DNA from: Sciurus carolinensis
Taxonomy: Eukaryota > Chordata > Mammalia > Rodentia > Sciuridae
Length of the DNA: 64,000 bases
Assembly (NCBI RefSeq): GCF_902686445.1
Contig: NC_062220.1
Span: 94,426,143-94,490,142, forward strand
Direction of reading: 5' to 3'
Part shown: piece by piece, positions 49,046-60,610 of the stretch
How the letters are laid out: each line of letters opens with the position of its first letter
Numbering within the stretch: the stretch's first letter is position 1
The notes under the pieces: model-generated
Told to the model about the DNA's origin: nothing
The model's database searches: none
The model's input: the letters and a program-made list of their open reading frames with translations, nothing else
Made by a program: the position numbers and the translations under genes

Positions 49046-50138
49046 ATGCACCTCTGTTTAGTTACCTCTTGGCTTCATTTCTTTTTCCTGTTCTATTGCC
49101 CTCTGTTTTCTTTTTTCTTTCTTGACTTTATTTCTAACAAAGGGCAGCATGTGCTCAGATTTATGGAGATTAAAACCAGATTATTTCTGTTGTTCCAGGG
49201 AAATTATTAATATGTCCCCTCTTAATTTCCAAATGTCCTGGCTTAGATATTAAAATATATGGTTTCTCTTCTTTTGGATCAAGTGGCCATGCTCCAGGCT
49301 GTTCAACACAGGACCCATCAAGTCATTCTTTTCAGTGAAGATTATTCTTTCCTTTGAAAGGAGCTTTTCTGAAACTTTCTTTTTTCTCCCCATAACATCA
49401 GAATTTCCGGGGATAGTTACTGTAGTTTCCCAGTTGAATAGGAGGGTCTTGTGGGAGGTGAGGAGGGGCATTTTTTACATCTTCTGAAAATAGCTTGCTT
49501 GAGAATGAAGCCAACAGAAAAGAAAGTGGAGCCAGAGGTGGAGGGAGTCAGGTCTGACCTGAGGACTTTGAGCTGTGTGCAGCCCAGCTTGAGTTTAAGA
49601 TCTATTCCTTAATTTATCCTCAGGAAACCAGGAAATCCCATCACTTACCCCCCTTTTTTAAATCTAAGCTAGTCTAACTTGGTTTCCTGTCATTTGCAGT
49701 TATTAGGGCCCTAATACCTCCAACAGGAGAAGGTGCCTCAGCATTTTGCCAAGCCTAGGTCGCCACTCATTTTAATCTTAAATACCTTCTGCCTGCCTTC
49801 GGTGAGTTACTCTTTCTTCTGACCTGACCCCTGGAATTCAGAGCAGAAGCAATGGGTCACACTGGTTGGGTAAGATCCATTTCTTCAGAGGACTCTAACC
49901 GTCTAGGGTCAAAGTATTCAATGGTATCACCACATGGTTTGTTTAATCGAATACTCTAGCTCCAGGTATCCATTCTAATGCAGCAGGTTCTTTAATCTTT
50001 AACTAAATTATCATTTTGCAATGTGATTCAAAAACAGTTGTGAATTTTGGGATGTAGCCTGCATTTCCTAGTAACATTTTCTTCCTTTTTAATGATTAGA
50101 TTTAATACTTACGGAAACATACCCTTGTTTACTCAGAG
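49046..50138. other. Unique-looking flank upstream of the EEPD1 CpG island
   Basis: No repeat or coding pattern was recognised. As the distal upstream region of EEPD1 it may hold regulatory elements, but no specific site can be supported. Confidence 0.5.
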
Positions 50139-50278
50139 CGCTAAATGTGCAAAGAAGGAACCCTACTTGTACGACCTATGTGAACATACAGAAGAGAGGG
50201 TGAGAGACCTCTTCTCGGAGCCCAGTGAGATGGCTGTGGCATTACTAGAAGAAGAACGTCTTTCTGAGCAGAACCAAG
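50139..50278 (+). other. Possible unannotated exon upstream of the EEPD1 CpG island
   Basis: An open stretch is flanked by an acceptor-like tttactcag (AG at 50135-50136 or 50137-50138) and a good donor AAG|gtaata with GT at 50279-50280. It reads without stops as a hydrophilic, Glu-rich peptide (for example AKKEPYLYDLCEHTEE and AVALLEEERLSEQNQ). The reading frame stays open about 90 codons around it. The peptide matches no family known to the annotator. It could be an exon of an upstream transcript or lncRNA, or chance. Confidence 0.2.
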
Positions 50279-50529
50279 GTAATATGCTGGTGGAAGAAAA
50301 GGAGGCAAGTAGGGGTAGAAATTAAGATCCCCGAAACCTGGACCCTAAGGATGACTCAAAATGAGAGTGTCCTGGCCTTGATTCTCGTGCCCCAAAGGCG
50401 GACGAAAAGCAGCCGGGCAGGTGTCGCCTCCGATAACAGAAAACAGCCTTTACTCCGCACAACTAGCTCTTGGTCCGGAGTGGGAAGGAACCCTGGTACC
50501 GGAGTAGCAGAGAACCAGAAAGTCTTCCA

Positions 50530-51350
50530 GGGAGCTGCTCATGCCGCTGCGGCGTAGGCCCCGCCCTCCAGAACCTAAGTCCCGCCCCTGCGCCCCCCGA
50601 AGCTCGCCCCCGCGCGCCATGGCTCCGCCCCTGCGCGCTAGGTTCGCTCTTCGCCCCCTGGCGCTCTGGGCCGGTCCGGAGGCTCTATGGCTCCGCCTCT
50701 CGCACCCCAGGACCCCGCCCCCGCTCTCTTAGGTTCCGTCCCGCCCCCTCGCGCCCGCGCCCCGCCCCCACGTGCCCTCGGGAGTCCCGGGGGAGGAGTT
50801 GCCGCGCGGGAGGAGGCGTGGCTATGTCCGCGGAGGCGCGGGCGGCGCAGCTGGGACTTTGGCTTTGACACAGACCGCGAACGGCAGCTCTAGGACTGGG
50901 GGCTGGACGCGCTCTGTGGATCCCGCGCCCGTGTTGGGTGCAGACTTTTTGCCTGGATAAACGCAACCGTGGCGACGCCGCAAGTCCTGGTGCAGTAGCA
51001 AGTCTTGGTGCAGCCTCAGCGGCCGGATCTCGCCAACCCTACCGCCGCCTGCAAGCAGCCCTGCAGATCCTGCCTGCTCCGGGAGAGCGACGCTGAGAGT
51101 TTCTCCCGCAGAAAGACAGGGACGCGCGGACTGAGGCCCGGCCACTGCCCCGCACCCGTGTGGGCGCCAGGGCTGGAGGTAGGGACCCGCGCTGTCCCTG
51201 GCCGGTCTCAGGCTTCCGAGCCGCAGGTGGAAGAGACCAACCCCGCTCCCCGCTGCAGAGCGGCTGAGATATTGGGCTCGGGAACTGGAGGCAGTTCTGG
51301 TGAGGGTCCACAAACCCCTTCTCGGTGTCCGCACAGGCAAGCACAGAGTT
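50530..51350 (+). promoter_or_regulatory. EEPD1: CpG-island promoter of EEPD1
   Basis: The stretch is strikingly GC- and CpG-rich compared with the AT-leaning flanks. It holds many GC boxes of the Sp/KLF type (ccccgccc or cccgcccc near 50546, 50581, 50628, 50717, 50744 and 50762) and one palindromic E-box CACGTG at 50769-50774. No TATA box is evident, which fits a dispersed-start CpG promoter. It sits about 0.5-1.3 kb before the EEPD1 coding exon on the same strand, as expected for a gene with a non-coding first exon. The exact transcription start cannot be read from the sequence. Confidence 0.85.
50820..51178 (+). other. EEPD1: Candidate non-coding exon 1 of EEPD1 (boundaries uncertain)
   Basis: Sequence downstream of the GC-box array is the most likely first exon. 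Possible donors are GGAG|gtaggg with GT at 51179-51180, CTG|gtgagg with GT at 51300-51301, and AGAG|gtatga near 51438. A short upstream ORF (ATG at 50824, MSAEARAAQLGLWL, then stop) would lie in the leader if transcription starts before it. The choice of start and donor is inference; cDNA would settle it. Confidence 0.4.
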
Positions 51351-51779
51351 CCTAAGTTGCAGGCGGCAGTTGAGTGTCAGGCGCGGAGTCAGCCCATGTG
51401 GGTCAGTCCCGGCTCTGCCAGAGTTGAAAGGCAAAGAGGTATGATGCCATGCAGATAGGGCTCAAGAAAAGTGACTTATAGCCTTTGGGACCCCAGTGTG
51501 ACAAAACCCCCAGACGTCTCCCGAGGAAAATCCTCATGGGCGTGCGTTTTCAGTTCACCTGCAGCCACTGGCTTGGAACTCTGATTATGAACTCCCACAC
51601 TAGGTAAGGAGTGCTAATAGCAGATTGTCTAACTCAGTCAATTCATGTGTTAATTTCTTTTCTAGGTGGTCAAGTGAAAGGTAATTTTGGACACTCTAGG
51701 AATGGAAGATTTGGCCTTTGTCTGCGGCAACCTCTTCAACCCCTAAATTCTGCACCTTTCCTTCTTTTGTGCTTATAAG

Positions 51780-51852
51780 GTCATCGGGACATCTTTCCTA
51801 GCCAGACTTCTGCAGTGGTGAGGCCTTCCTGGGGCCCTGATATTAGCTGGCC
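51780..51852 (+). other. EEPD1: EEPD1 5'UTR part of exon 2 with two candidate splice acceptors
   Basis: Two acceptors are possible upstream of the ATG. The AG at 51778-51779 follows a good pyrimidine-rich tract (cctttccttcttttgtgctt) and would start the exon at 51780. A second AG at 51814-51815 (ttctgcag) has a weaker tract and would start it at 51816. No ATG occurs between 51780 and the main start at 51853, so either choice leaves the same initiation codon. Confidence 0.55.
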
Positions 51853-52730
51853 ATGGGGAGTACCCTGGGCTGCCACCGCTCCATCCCCAGGGATCCCTCG
51901 GACCTGTCCCACAACCGGAAGTTCAGTGCAGCCTGCAACTTCAGCAACATCCTGGTGAATCAGGAGCGGCTGAACATCAACACTGCTACAGAGGAGGAAC
52001 TGATGACCCTCCCTGGGGTGACACGTGCTGTGGCTAGAAGCATCGTGGAATACCGAGAATACATTGGTGGCTTCAAGAAGGTGGAGGACCTAGCACTGGT
52101 GAGTGGTGTGGGTGCCACAAAACTGGAGCAGGTCAAGTTTGAGATCTGTGTGAGCAGCAAGGGCAGCTCTGCGCAGCACTCTCCTAGCTCCCTGCGGAGG
52201 GACCTCCTGACTGAGCAGCAACCTCACCATCTAGCCACCACTGTGCCCCTCACACCACGTGTCAATATCAATACGGCCACCCCAGCTCAGCTCATGAGTG
52301 TGAGAGGCCTCACAGAGAAGATGGCCCTCAGTATTGTGGACTACCGCAGGGAACATGGCCCCTTTCGCAGTATTGAGGACCTGGTCAGGATGGATGGTAT
52401 TAATGCTGCCTTCCTGGACAGGATACGACACCAGGTGTTTGCTGAGAGGTCCAGGCCCCCATCCACCCACACCAATGGGGGTCTGACCTTTACTGCCAAG
52501 CCTCACCCTAGCCCTACCTCACTGAGCCTGCAGAGTGAGGACTTGGACCTGCCACCAGGGGGGCCCACACAGATTATCTCTACCCGGCCCTCAGTAGAAG
52601 CATTTGGAGGCACAAGGGATGGGCGGCCTGTGCTGAGGCTGGCCACTTGGAACTTGCAGGGCTGCTCTGTGGAGAAGGCCAACAACCCTGGGGTTCGAGA
52701 GGTGGTATGCATGACGCTCCTGGAAAACAG
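51853..52730 (+). CDS. EEPD1: EEPD1, first coding exon (partial gene; 292 codons plus 2 nt)
   Basis: Encodes the N-terminal half of endonuclease/exonuclease/phosphatase family domain-containing protein 1; the human protein is about 569 residues, so later exons lie past the window. The start is MGSTLGC with a strong Kozak context (g at -3, G at +4). Gly2 and Cys7 fit N-myristoylation plus palmitoylation, as reported for EEPD1 at the plasma membrane. Two helix-hairpin-helix modules follow: about residues 40-98 (LNINTAT at 40-46, LPGV at 53-56, SGVGATKLEQV) and about 137-196 (VNINTAT at 137-143). After a Ser/Pro-rich linker the EEP nuclease fold begins near residue 258 (LATWNLQ at 263-269). The exon stops in codon 293 (AG|), followed by the consensus donor gtgagg. 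Known roles from the literature are 5' end resection at stalled replication forks and LXR-linked ABCA1 control in macrophages. The exon is intact, with no stop or frameshift. Confidence 0.97.
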
Positions 52731-54217
52731 GTGAGGACAGGAAACCATCAAGGGGGCCAGGGGTCCGGGTGTGCAGACAACTCTGACTGACCTCATCTGT
52801 GAGTGCAAATGAGTGAACTCTTGGAGATAGGGAGGGGGCAAAAGTATTTAATCAGTGTACTTGAGGCCCCCACCAATATTGTCACTTGAGGCTGAACTTT
52901 CTGTTCCAGAATTTTCTGAATACAGCTGTTGGGTTTGTGGCCCATGTCTTGAGTGTGGTACATTAGAAATGGATTCCTAATTTGCAATACTTGGAGGTTG
53001 TTAGCGGTACTGCCTTGGAGAAGGTCTGTGACTCACAAAAGGCTTCATAGGGTTTGTATTGAATCAGGCACTCAACCTTGGAAACTGGTACCCAGTTTTA
53101 TATGTGAGAAAGAACTACTTGGATTTTTCTTTTTACTAATGGGAGGTAAACTCACATTCATCCCATTACATGCACCTCTGTGTGCACAAAATCATACCAA
53201 AGACCAGGTATTTGCTAACACATGTACACAGGCTATATTTTATCAAAATGCTGTGAATGAATCACTCTTCATTCATTCTCATTATTTAACCTAAAGATGG
53301 TTTTCAGTGTGTTACCTCTCTTGTTCCATTGCCAGAAAAGTCCAAACCGATGGGTGTGTGAATATTGGCCAGATTTCCCTGTTTGAACTGTAGAACAAAC
53401 TCCTAGGATAGGCTGTTATCAGAGAGTGTTTACATCATTCACAACACTGCTCTCTGTAGGAGCTTCCGTTAACTCCCCATAAAACAAAACAATATATTGT
53501 GGTAGGAGCTCCTGCTGTTAGTACCAGTGTGTGCTATAATGTAATCAGTTTGGGGAAGGGAAGAAATATTTGTAATTGTCCCTTCCAGGTCAGAGACCCT
53601 CTGATTTGGTCTTGTGGAATCTTGCCTTGACACTCACCAGAGGTGAATGTTGGTGGCTACTCGCTGCCTTCTCTTGCACTGGTTGGTTGGTGAGGCTGGC
53701 GGCAGCATGGCAGTTTGGTGACATGAAGTGAGCTCTCAGCGGGAAATCACAGTGCATTGTGGCAGATCATCAGGACAAATTAGTGAGGAGAAAAACAGGT
53801 CACAGTGTTTCCCTGGCACCATCCCAGTGGGCACACTCTTGTCGCTGAGGAGAGAGGGACTGTGCACCAGGTCAGAGGACTGGACCGGAGGAGCCCTTGA
53901 GTGCTCTTCCTGCACTGCCATGGCCTGTTTGGCACCCTAGCACACTCCTTTTGCAAAATCATCTTGTGCACAGGGGAGAACTGGACTCAGCCCTGGCAGA
54001 TACTTCTCATGAGTGGCTTGATAATAGTTTTTATTCACAGCACTATGGGTAGATGAATGGAAAATCGGGAGGGAAGGGAAAGTGAGGGAGACAACTGCCT
54101 AATTCCTGTGAGTTTTCTTAAGGCTCAGTATGGGGTGAAGAGCAGATGAACCAGGATCTGAAGTTGTTTGGTGGGAATGACAGCCTGGGCACCCCTTGCC
54201 CTTTTATTTAGTGGGTG

Positions 54218-54342
54218 TTTTCTCACGTGGGGCCCCTGAACCAGCATTATCAGCTACAAAATCGAACTCTGGATTTCTATATTCAACACCCCCTCCAGGT
54301 GTTTCTGATGAGTACTAGAGTTCAAGAACCCTTGTACTAGGA
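54218..54342 (-). mobile_element. MER5-type fragment, antisense
   Basis: ggggcccctgaaccagcatt and aggtgtttctgatgagtact, ending at agttcaagaacccttgtact, read as the reverse of a MER5 element. Confidence 0.55.
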
Positions 54343-54584
54343 GTTGGGCACTTGCTGCCCCTCTGGGATTCCCTTTAAAGCCCCTCCCCCTGTACTGCCT
54401 TTTCTAGCAAGGCCAGTAATTTTTGTTCAGAACTTTCCAGATACTTTTTTCCCCCCTTTGATTGTTCTGATCATCCCTATAGTTATCCAATCCCATGATG
54501 TTCTTTCTGGCCAGGGTTTGAAGAGTTTATTCAACTTCTAGGACTTAAGAATGTGAATGGTGGGAAATAGGAGGGTATAATGGG

Positions 54585-54640
54585 CCACAGTGGTGCATGC
54601 CTGTAGTCCCAGCTACTCTGCAGTGTGGAGATGGGGCCCC
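54585..54640 (+). mobile_element. Short B1-like fragment
   Basis: Contains gtggtgcatgcctgtagtcc and cagctactctg. Only the left part of the element is present. Confidence 0.55.
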
Positions 54641-55319
54641 TAGGAGATGCAGTGCTCACTGGGTGTGCGGGGTGGGGGCACTCGCATCTCTTGTCTGAGG
54701 TGGAGTTGATAAGGTTTGTTTTTGTTCCTCTCTTTTGAATTTCCTAAAGGGATGAGGACTTGTTGAAGACATTTAACTACTGTCTTCAAGCAAGAGTGCA
54801 GGAAAAGCTTACCCCAACCCAACACACCTGTGAGCAGTGGGAAGGGTGACCTCTACCTCCATTACCTTCGCATATGTGGCCACGTGTGTGTTGTCCTGTG
54901 GGTTCCTTTTACCTGGTCACAGTACATTCTGTATTCTGGACATCCTAGCACATTATTAATGTTGGTAAACATGAATAGGCCTAGGGCCTGATCTGCCCCA
55001 GAGCTGAGGTGGGTGCATTTGCCTGTGTGACTGTCCTGAGGCACTTAAAAACTGTCACAGAATGGATCTCATATCCTCAGAGCTGTGTGTTCATTCTGAT
55101 TCACAGAAGTCTTTTACATTCCACTTATTCCCTTTATTAGTATGAGGAAACACATTTAGCATGAGCAAGAATGGAAACACATTTAGCATGAGCAAGGTAA
55201 TTTTCTGAGTGATTCTTATTTTTATACATGTTCATATATAGTAGAAGAAATCCCTGCCTTCTGGGTATGACTTTGTATTTTCTAACAGCTTTCACCTTAA
55301 TTTGATGTCCCTGTAACTC

Positions 55320-55495
55320 CAGGAAGTAATACTTGCTCTTTATTGATGATTCTCCATCTTTGGGTGAGGAAACCAAAACCCAAGAAGTTGAATGACTTGC
55401 CTCTGAGACACAGTTCAGTAGTGACTCACCTGGTACAAGAACTCAGGCCTTCTGACTTTAGACCTACACTCTTTGTATCTTCATCCTGCCTTGGT
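55320..55495 (+). mobile_element. MIR fragment in the EEPD1 intron
   Basis: gaggaaaccaaaacccaaga, then aatgacttgcctctgagaca and actcaggccttctgacttta match MIR. Confidence 0.7.
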
Positions 55496-56619
55496 TAGTT
55501 ATCTCCTTCTTTGCTGAATCAAGGGCACTTGCCAAATTGTATGTCAGCCACAGTTTCTTAAGTTATATTCATTAAAGCAGCCCTTGGGCAGGTTTGCAAA
55601 GGTATAACTGGCTCCTAATCTTTACTTTCTGCAAGTTTGCTTTTGTAGGTGCATTTTCTTAATGCTAAAGGGTCCCTGTATGGGAGTTAGAGTCCTTTCT
55701 TGACCTCAAATGCTGCTACTTTGGTGAATGGGCAAGTACAAGCTCCAAGGAACTGTGTTTTACATGTGAACCCTGGGGTAGGACAGCATAGAGCTAATTA
55801 TAGTCACCAGGAACCTTGAGGGACACCATGCTAGTGGCACAGAACTGACAGGTTTCATCAGATTCTTTTGCCAAACCTCAGTCTTAGGCAATGTTCTTCC
55901 TTGTTCAGCAAGACTGATAGAAGAATGCTTCTGCTAAATATCCTTGCAAAATATGGTGACAGCCTATGTACAGAATGAAGATCATTTAATTTTTATTTAT
56001 TTTTTGCTGAATAATCATACTATTTTGAAAAGCCCCTTTGGTTCCTGAAGGCATAAACCCTGGAGGAGCTGACGGATAATCTCCAAAGAAATAAGGAGAT
56101 TTAACATCCAAGTTGCTTTTTTTCCCCACAGCCTGCATAGAAGGAAACTCCAGTGTCAGAGTTGTTAGCCTTATAATGGTTTAAATCTGATTTCTTGCTG
56201 TGTCTGCACTATGAAAGCACAAGGTGGATTAGGGCCTGGCAACATGCACTGATGATGAAAGAAGAGATTTTAGTTAATCAGACTTGATTGTGGAATCAAT
56301 ATAGACACAATTCATCTTGTCATTTGGTTCATTCATTGAAAAATATGTATCGAGTGCCTGCTATGCACATGTGTAAGCTAGATTCAGGGATCAGCTTGGC
56401 CTAGTTACTTAATACAAATAAGTAAAGGTAGATCTGTTTGCATGGCTCAGCATCAGAACAGTCTGGTAAACCCAGACTTTGGGGGGGCAAGTCACAGAAC
56501 ATGATTGACATCTGGTTGTATTTTTCCCAAATGAATAACAGACTCATCCTGGGGATCGAAGGGTATGTGGATACAGCCAGATAGAACATCTGGGGACAAA
56601 ATGCACAGCCATCCTCCTA

Positions 56620-56745
56620 AAGTAGAAATTGTGAAATCCCTTTTGACAGCTCTGGAAACTGAGTCACAGAGAGATTAAATAGCATCTGTATGACATTCAG
56701 AAGTGTATATATTCGAGTCAGTATTTGAAGCCAGGGTATGTTGAT
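56620..56745 (+). mobile_element. MIR fragment in the EEPD1 intron
   Basis: ctctggaaactgagtcacag and agagattaaatagcatctgt match the MIR core. Confidence 0.55.
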
Positions 56746-58324
56746 GTCAAAGCCAAGACTGGGTGTGTCTTTTTCCCATACTCTGTGTCCTTCCATGTCC
56801 TGCCTCTGACCCTGGCCTGCCAATAGCCCGCCCACTGTTTCCTCCCTGTGTTGGGTCTTAGGCTGGACAGGTATCAGGGTCTTGGGTAAAGGAGGCTTCA
56901 CCTAGATCCCTGGGACTGTTTCAGGCCCCTGGTGGCCTCTGCTCCCTTCCTGTTTTTGTTCCTCCAAAGGACAGGGCTTGTGGCCAGGCACAGAGCAAAT
57001 CCAGAGGGTGTCAGGGCTTCTCCACCCAGTTCTCTGCTGTGAGTCTGCAACCTTGGGCCTGGCTCCAAGGTGGAGTTCCGGTATTCTGAGCCAAGGAGTT
57101 CTGGGTCATTTCCAGAGAGAAAGGTGGTCAGCAACAAGAACTGTGAATTCATAAGAGAAGAGAGTGTGAAGGGAAGTTCCCATGTGGGCACCATTTGGAG
57201 TTTTATTTCACTAAAGGGAAAAGAGTCACTTTTGTTTTTTGAGAAAGCTGGGCCCATTTGGGGTCTTATTTCAAGACAGTGGGTTTTGATAATGTTGATT
57301 CTCCCAGGAGATAGCCATTCTTGCCTGCCTTCATTCATTCAGAAGAGTGTTTGGAGCTTTCCTAGGTACCAGATTCTGGGTCAGCCTCTGGTAATAAGGT
57401 GGAGAACAAGATAAGACTGCTCTTAAGTTGGGAGACAAACAGGTTAGCACAGATCAACCACTCCAGGTTGGTGCTAATGCTGAGGGTGATGGAGGCAAGC
57501 TGAGGAGAAGCATTTGGATAGTTGAAGTCAAGGAAGACCTCAGCTGCTCTCTAATGGATGAGAAGGAGCTAGGCATAGAAAAGTTGGGGGAAAGAGTGCC
57601 CCATCGAGGAACCAGCTAGTGCAGAGGCCTGAGGGTGTTTGTTCTAGATAGAAGACCAGAGTTTCAAGAGTACCTCCAGATACAAGACCAGAGTTCCAAG
57701 ATACCAGGCAAGGAAGGGTTACAGAGGGAGGTGGGGCCATATCAGGTGGGCCCTCCAAGGCTTTTATTTGAACTTCAGGAGGAGGCCACAGAGGTCGGAA
57801 CCGGAGACCGGTGAAATTGCTTCTCACCAGGTTGTTTTGGCTGCTGGGGTCTGTAATGGTGAGTCCTGGGAGTTGAGTGAAGAGGCTTTTGGAGGATTCA
57901 GGGGAGTGACTGGGGAGATGGGGAAGTGGGTAGAGACAAAGTACCATAGAGGTGAAAACTGGAAACACTTGCCTGTGTTTGGGATAGTGTGAGGGTTAAG
58001 TGGGTGGCTTGCTGGAAATACTCTGAGATTCCTAGAAGACAGGCTCAGAGGCATTTAAGACATCCTGGGGCTGACTCACATACTTCTGCATTATGTCAAC
58101 AAGACACAGCTTGCAGACCCCCCACCTCCAACCCCAGCCGGTGACTGCTATGCTCCACCTTGGAGACAGGTGTGGGGTCTTGAGTTCATAACAAGCGAAG
58201 TAAGAGGCCCTGGTCTGTGTGCTGAGCAGATGGTACATCTGACAAAAACATCTAAAAAGCCACATATGCTTTTTAGTGTCATCAGCAGCATATAGGCAAG
58301 GGCATGCTTGGGGATCTTATGTAA

Positions 58325-58483
58325 ATTTTTTTTTGTTAGTACTAGAAATTGAACCCAGGGGTGCTTTACTGCTGAGCTACATCTCCTGACTTTTTCTTTG
58401 TTTTAAATTTTTTAAATTTAGAGACAGGATCTTCGTAAGTTGCCCCGACTGGGTCTTGAACTTGCCATCCTCCTGTTTTATGT
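58325..58483 (-). mobile_element. Dimeric B1+ID SINE, antisense, truncated
   Basis: T-rich tail, then ttagtactagaaattgaacc, ctgctgagctacatctcctg and agagacaggatcttcgtaag. The B1 end is missing. Confidence 0.8.
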
Positions 58484-60088
58484 AATTATTTTATTAGAAG
58501 GCATTTGCATCAATTCAATTCCTTACTGATTGAACACCTACTTTGTACTCTACCAGATGAGATCAGAGGTACAGGGAGAATCCCCTCCACCTTGTGGTCA
58601 GGGAACTCACAGTTTCCCAAGGCACACACTCCACAGGTACTGAACATGGTGATGCATAGGATAAGGGAGGAAGTGAATGTTGCTAAGGGGCCAGGAAGCA
58701 CAGACACTGGGTACTAGTTTGTTTGGCTCTGCAGGTATACAGACACCTCAACCCCAGGGGAGGATGAGGAGAGAGAACACCAAGTCAGGTGTTTGGGAGT
58801 GGCTTGAGTTCTGAGAGGCAGGAGTGAGTGCAGGCCCTCCCCACTATACCCACATTCAGCTGAGAAGCAGGAGCTTGTAGGTTACAACTTACAGTACTCA
58901 CACAAGAGCACAGAAGACTCCAAAATCAGGATATGAACACCTCACCCGTGAAGCAAAGCAGTTTATCTCAGAATTCCCTTATAACAACCTCTTCCTGTAG
59001 CAAATGCAATGATGTATTTCACTAAAATTTGATTTGCTCATCATAGACATCCTGTGTGTTGTAATGGACAGCAAGGTGGAAATTCCACATCCATGACACC
59101 TCGCAACAAGACATCCAGGAGATGCCACGAAAATGCTCTGCTCTCCCTGACAGGTTGCTGGTCCCCATCAAATACTTGGGATTCTTTGTAGCTCACTGAC
59201 CCTATTCCTCATGACTGTGCACAGGCCTGGTTCCAATCACAGTTCTTAGGTGGTGATTTGATTGGCAGCTGTCAAACAGTTCTCTAGTGGCTAGGAGCCC
59301 TGTGGAGGTGTCCTCAGAGTAAACATGTCATTATAAAAAGAAGTCTGGAATCCTTCTCCCAAGCTCCTTGGTAAAGAAATCCTGGATTTGTTTTACTGGC
59401 TACAATTCTCCACTTAATGTTGATTTGTTGCTTGTTTCCACACCGGCCCTTGTTTCCTGAGGATTCTATTTTGGTTTAGCCATTACCTGATTAAGCCTTT
59501 AAGCTGGGCCTTCAATTGTTTTATCTAGAAGCTGCTGTGAGCTCCTGAAATGGAGTGATTTGCTGAGGAAACTTTGTTCCTGTGACCACATTTAAAGTCT
59601 CTTGCATTTGGCTATCCTAGGGATCTGCAATCTTGTTTGCTTACCACCAAAGTGGAAGGTCAAATTGGTACTTTGTCTTTCTCAGTTTCTGCTAAATAAA
59701 AATGTGGTGTCTTTTAAGGTAGCAATTGGTTGTGGGGAGGGTCTCAGGTGAATTGTTTAAAATATTGATCTAATATCCTATTTGAAGAAAATTTCTTCAG
59801 AATTTATTTTCCATTAAGCAAATTCAGTCTTAAATTTTAAAACAATTTTTAAATTTATTTACTTTTTAGCAGTCACGGTGTATTTGAATGAGGGAAAAAG
59901 TAAAAACTTGGGTGGCCTCAAAGGACCAGTGATTGACTTTCGGTCTTGGACTTTGGCTTTAGGTCTCTGGTGTTAGGTTGTCGACCTGGGCAGGTAGGCT
60001 CTGTGGCTTCAGGCCATGGTGTCATTTTACTGGTCAGTTTCTTTTTGACAAAGTGATGCCCAGTCATTTAAAATTGGAGGTCTCATTT

Positions 60089-60302
60089 GATTGATTGATT
60101 GATCGATTGGTACTAGGGATTGAACTCAGGGGCATTTGAATGCTGAGCCCCATCTCAGCCCTAGTTCGTATTTTATTTAGAGACAGGGTCTCACTGAGTT
60201 GCTTAGTGTCTTGCTTTTGCCAAGGCTGAATTTGAACTCACGATTCTCATATCTTAGGCTCCGGAGCCACTGGGATTACAGACGTGTACCACCGCACCTG
60301 GC
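60089..60302 (-). mobile_element. Dimeric B1+ID SINE, antisense
   Basis: (GATT)n, then ggtactagggattgaactca and gggattacagacgtgtacca. Flanking duplication: ttggaggtctcattt (60074-60088) against ttggaggtctaattt (60303-60317), 14 of 15 the same. Confidence 0.92.
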
Positions 60303-60394
60303 TTGGAGGTCTAATTTTAAATAACAAAATACTTCATGTCCCACTCTCCCTGTGGGTGCTTGGGCATCTAGTATCCATTTGTTTGTACTAGTGA

Positions 60395-60610
60395 GTACCA
60401 ACAACAAAAGAATAATAGTTAACACTGGTCATGGCTGTGACTGAGACCTGGGCTAAGCAGCTCAGCTGTGGCAGTGTCACTGTTCCTCCTTAACACAGAA
60501 GAAATGGCTCATGGAAGCTGAGGGACTTTACCCAGGCGGAGTCTGGACTGCAGTTCAAGCTGATAGTCTCCAAAGCTTGATGATGAAAAGCTTCTGAACC
60601 CAGAAGTGCT
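60395..60610 (+). mobile_element. MIR fragment in the EEPD1 intron
   Basis: gcagtgtcactgttcctcct, tggctcatggaagctgaggg and acccaggcggagtctggact match a diverged MIR. Confidence 0.5.

Noticed and set aside
50470..51434. Several long overlapping frames on both strands (up to 172 codons) in the CpG island
   Set aside because: GC-rich DNA has few stop codons; the frames overlap on opposite strands, are Pro/Arg/Ala-rich and show no domain.
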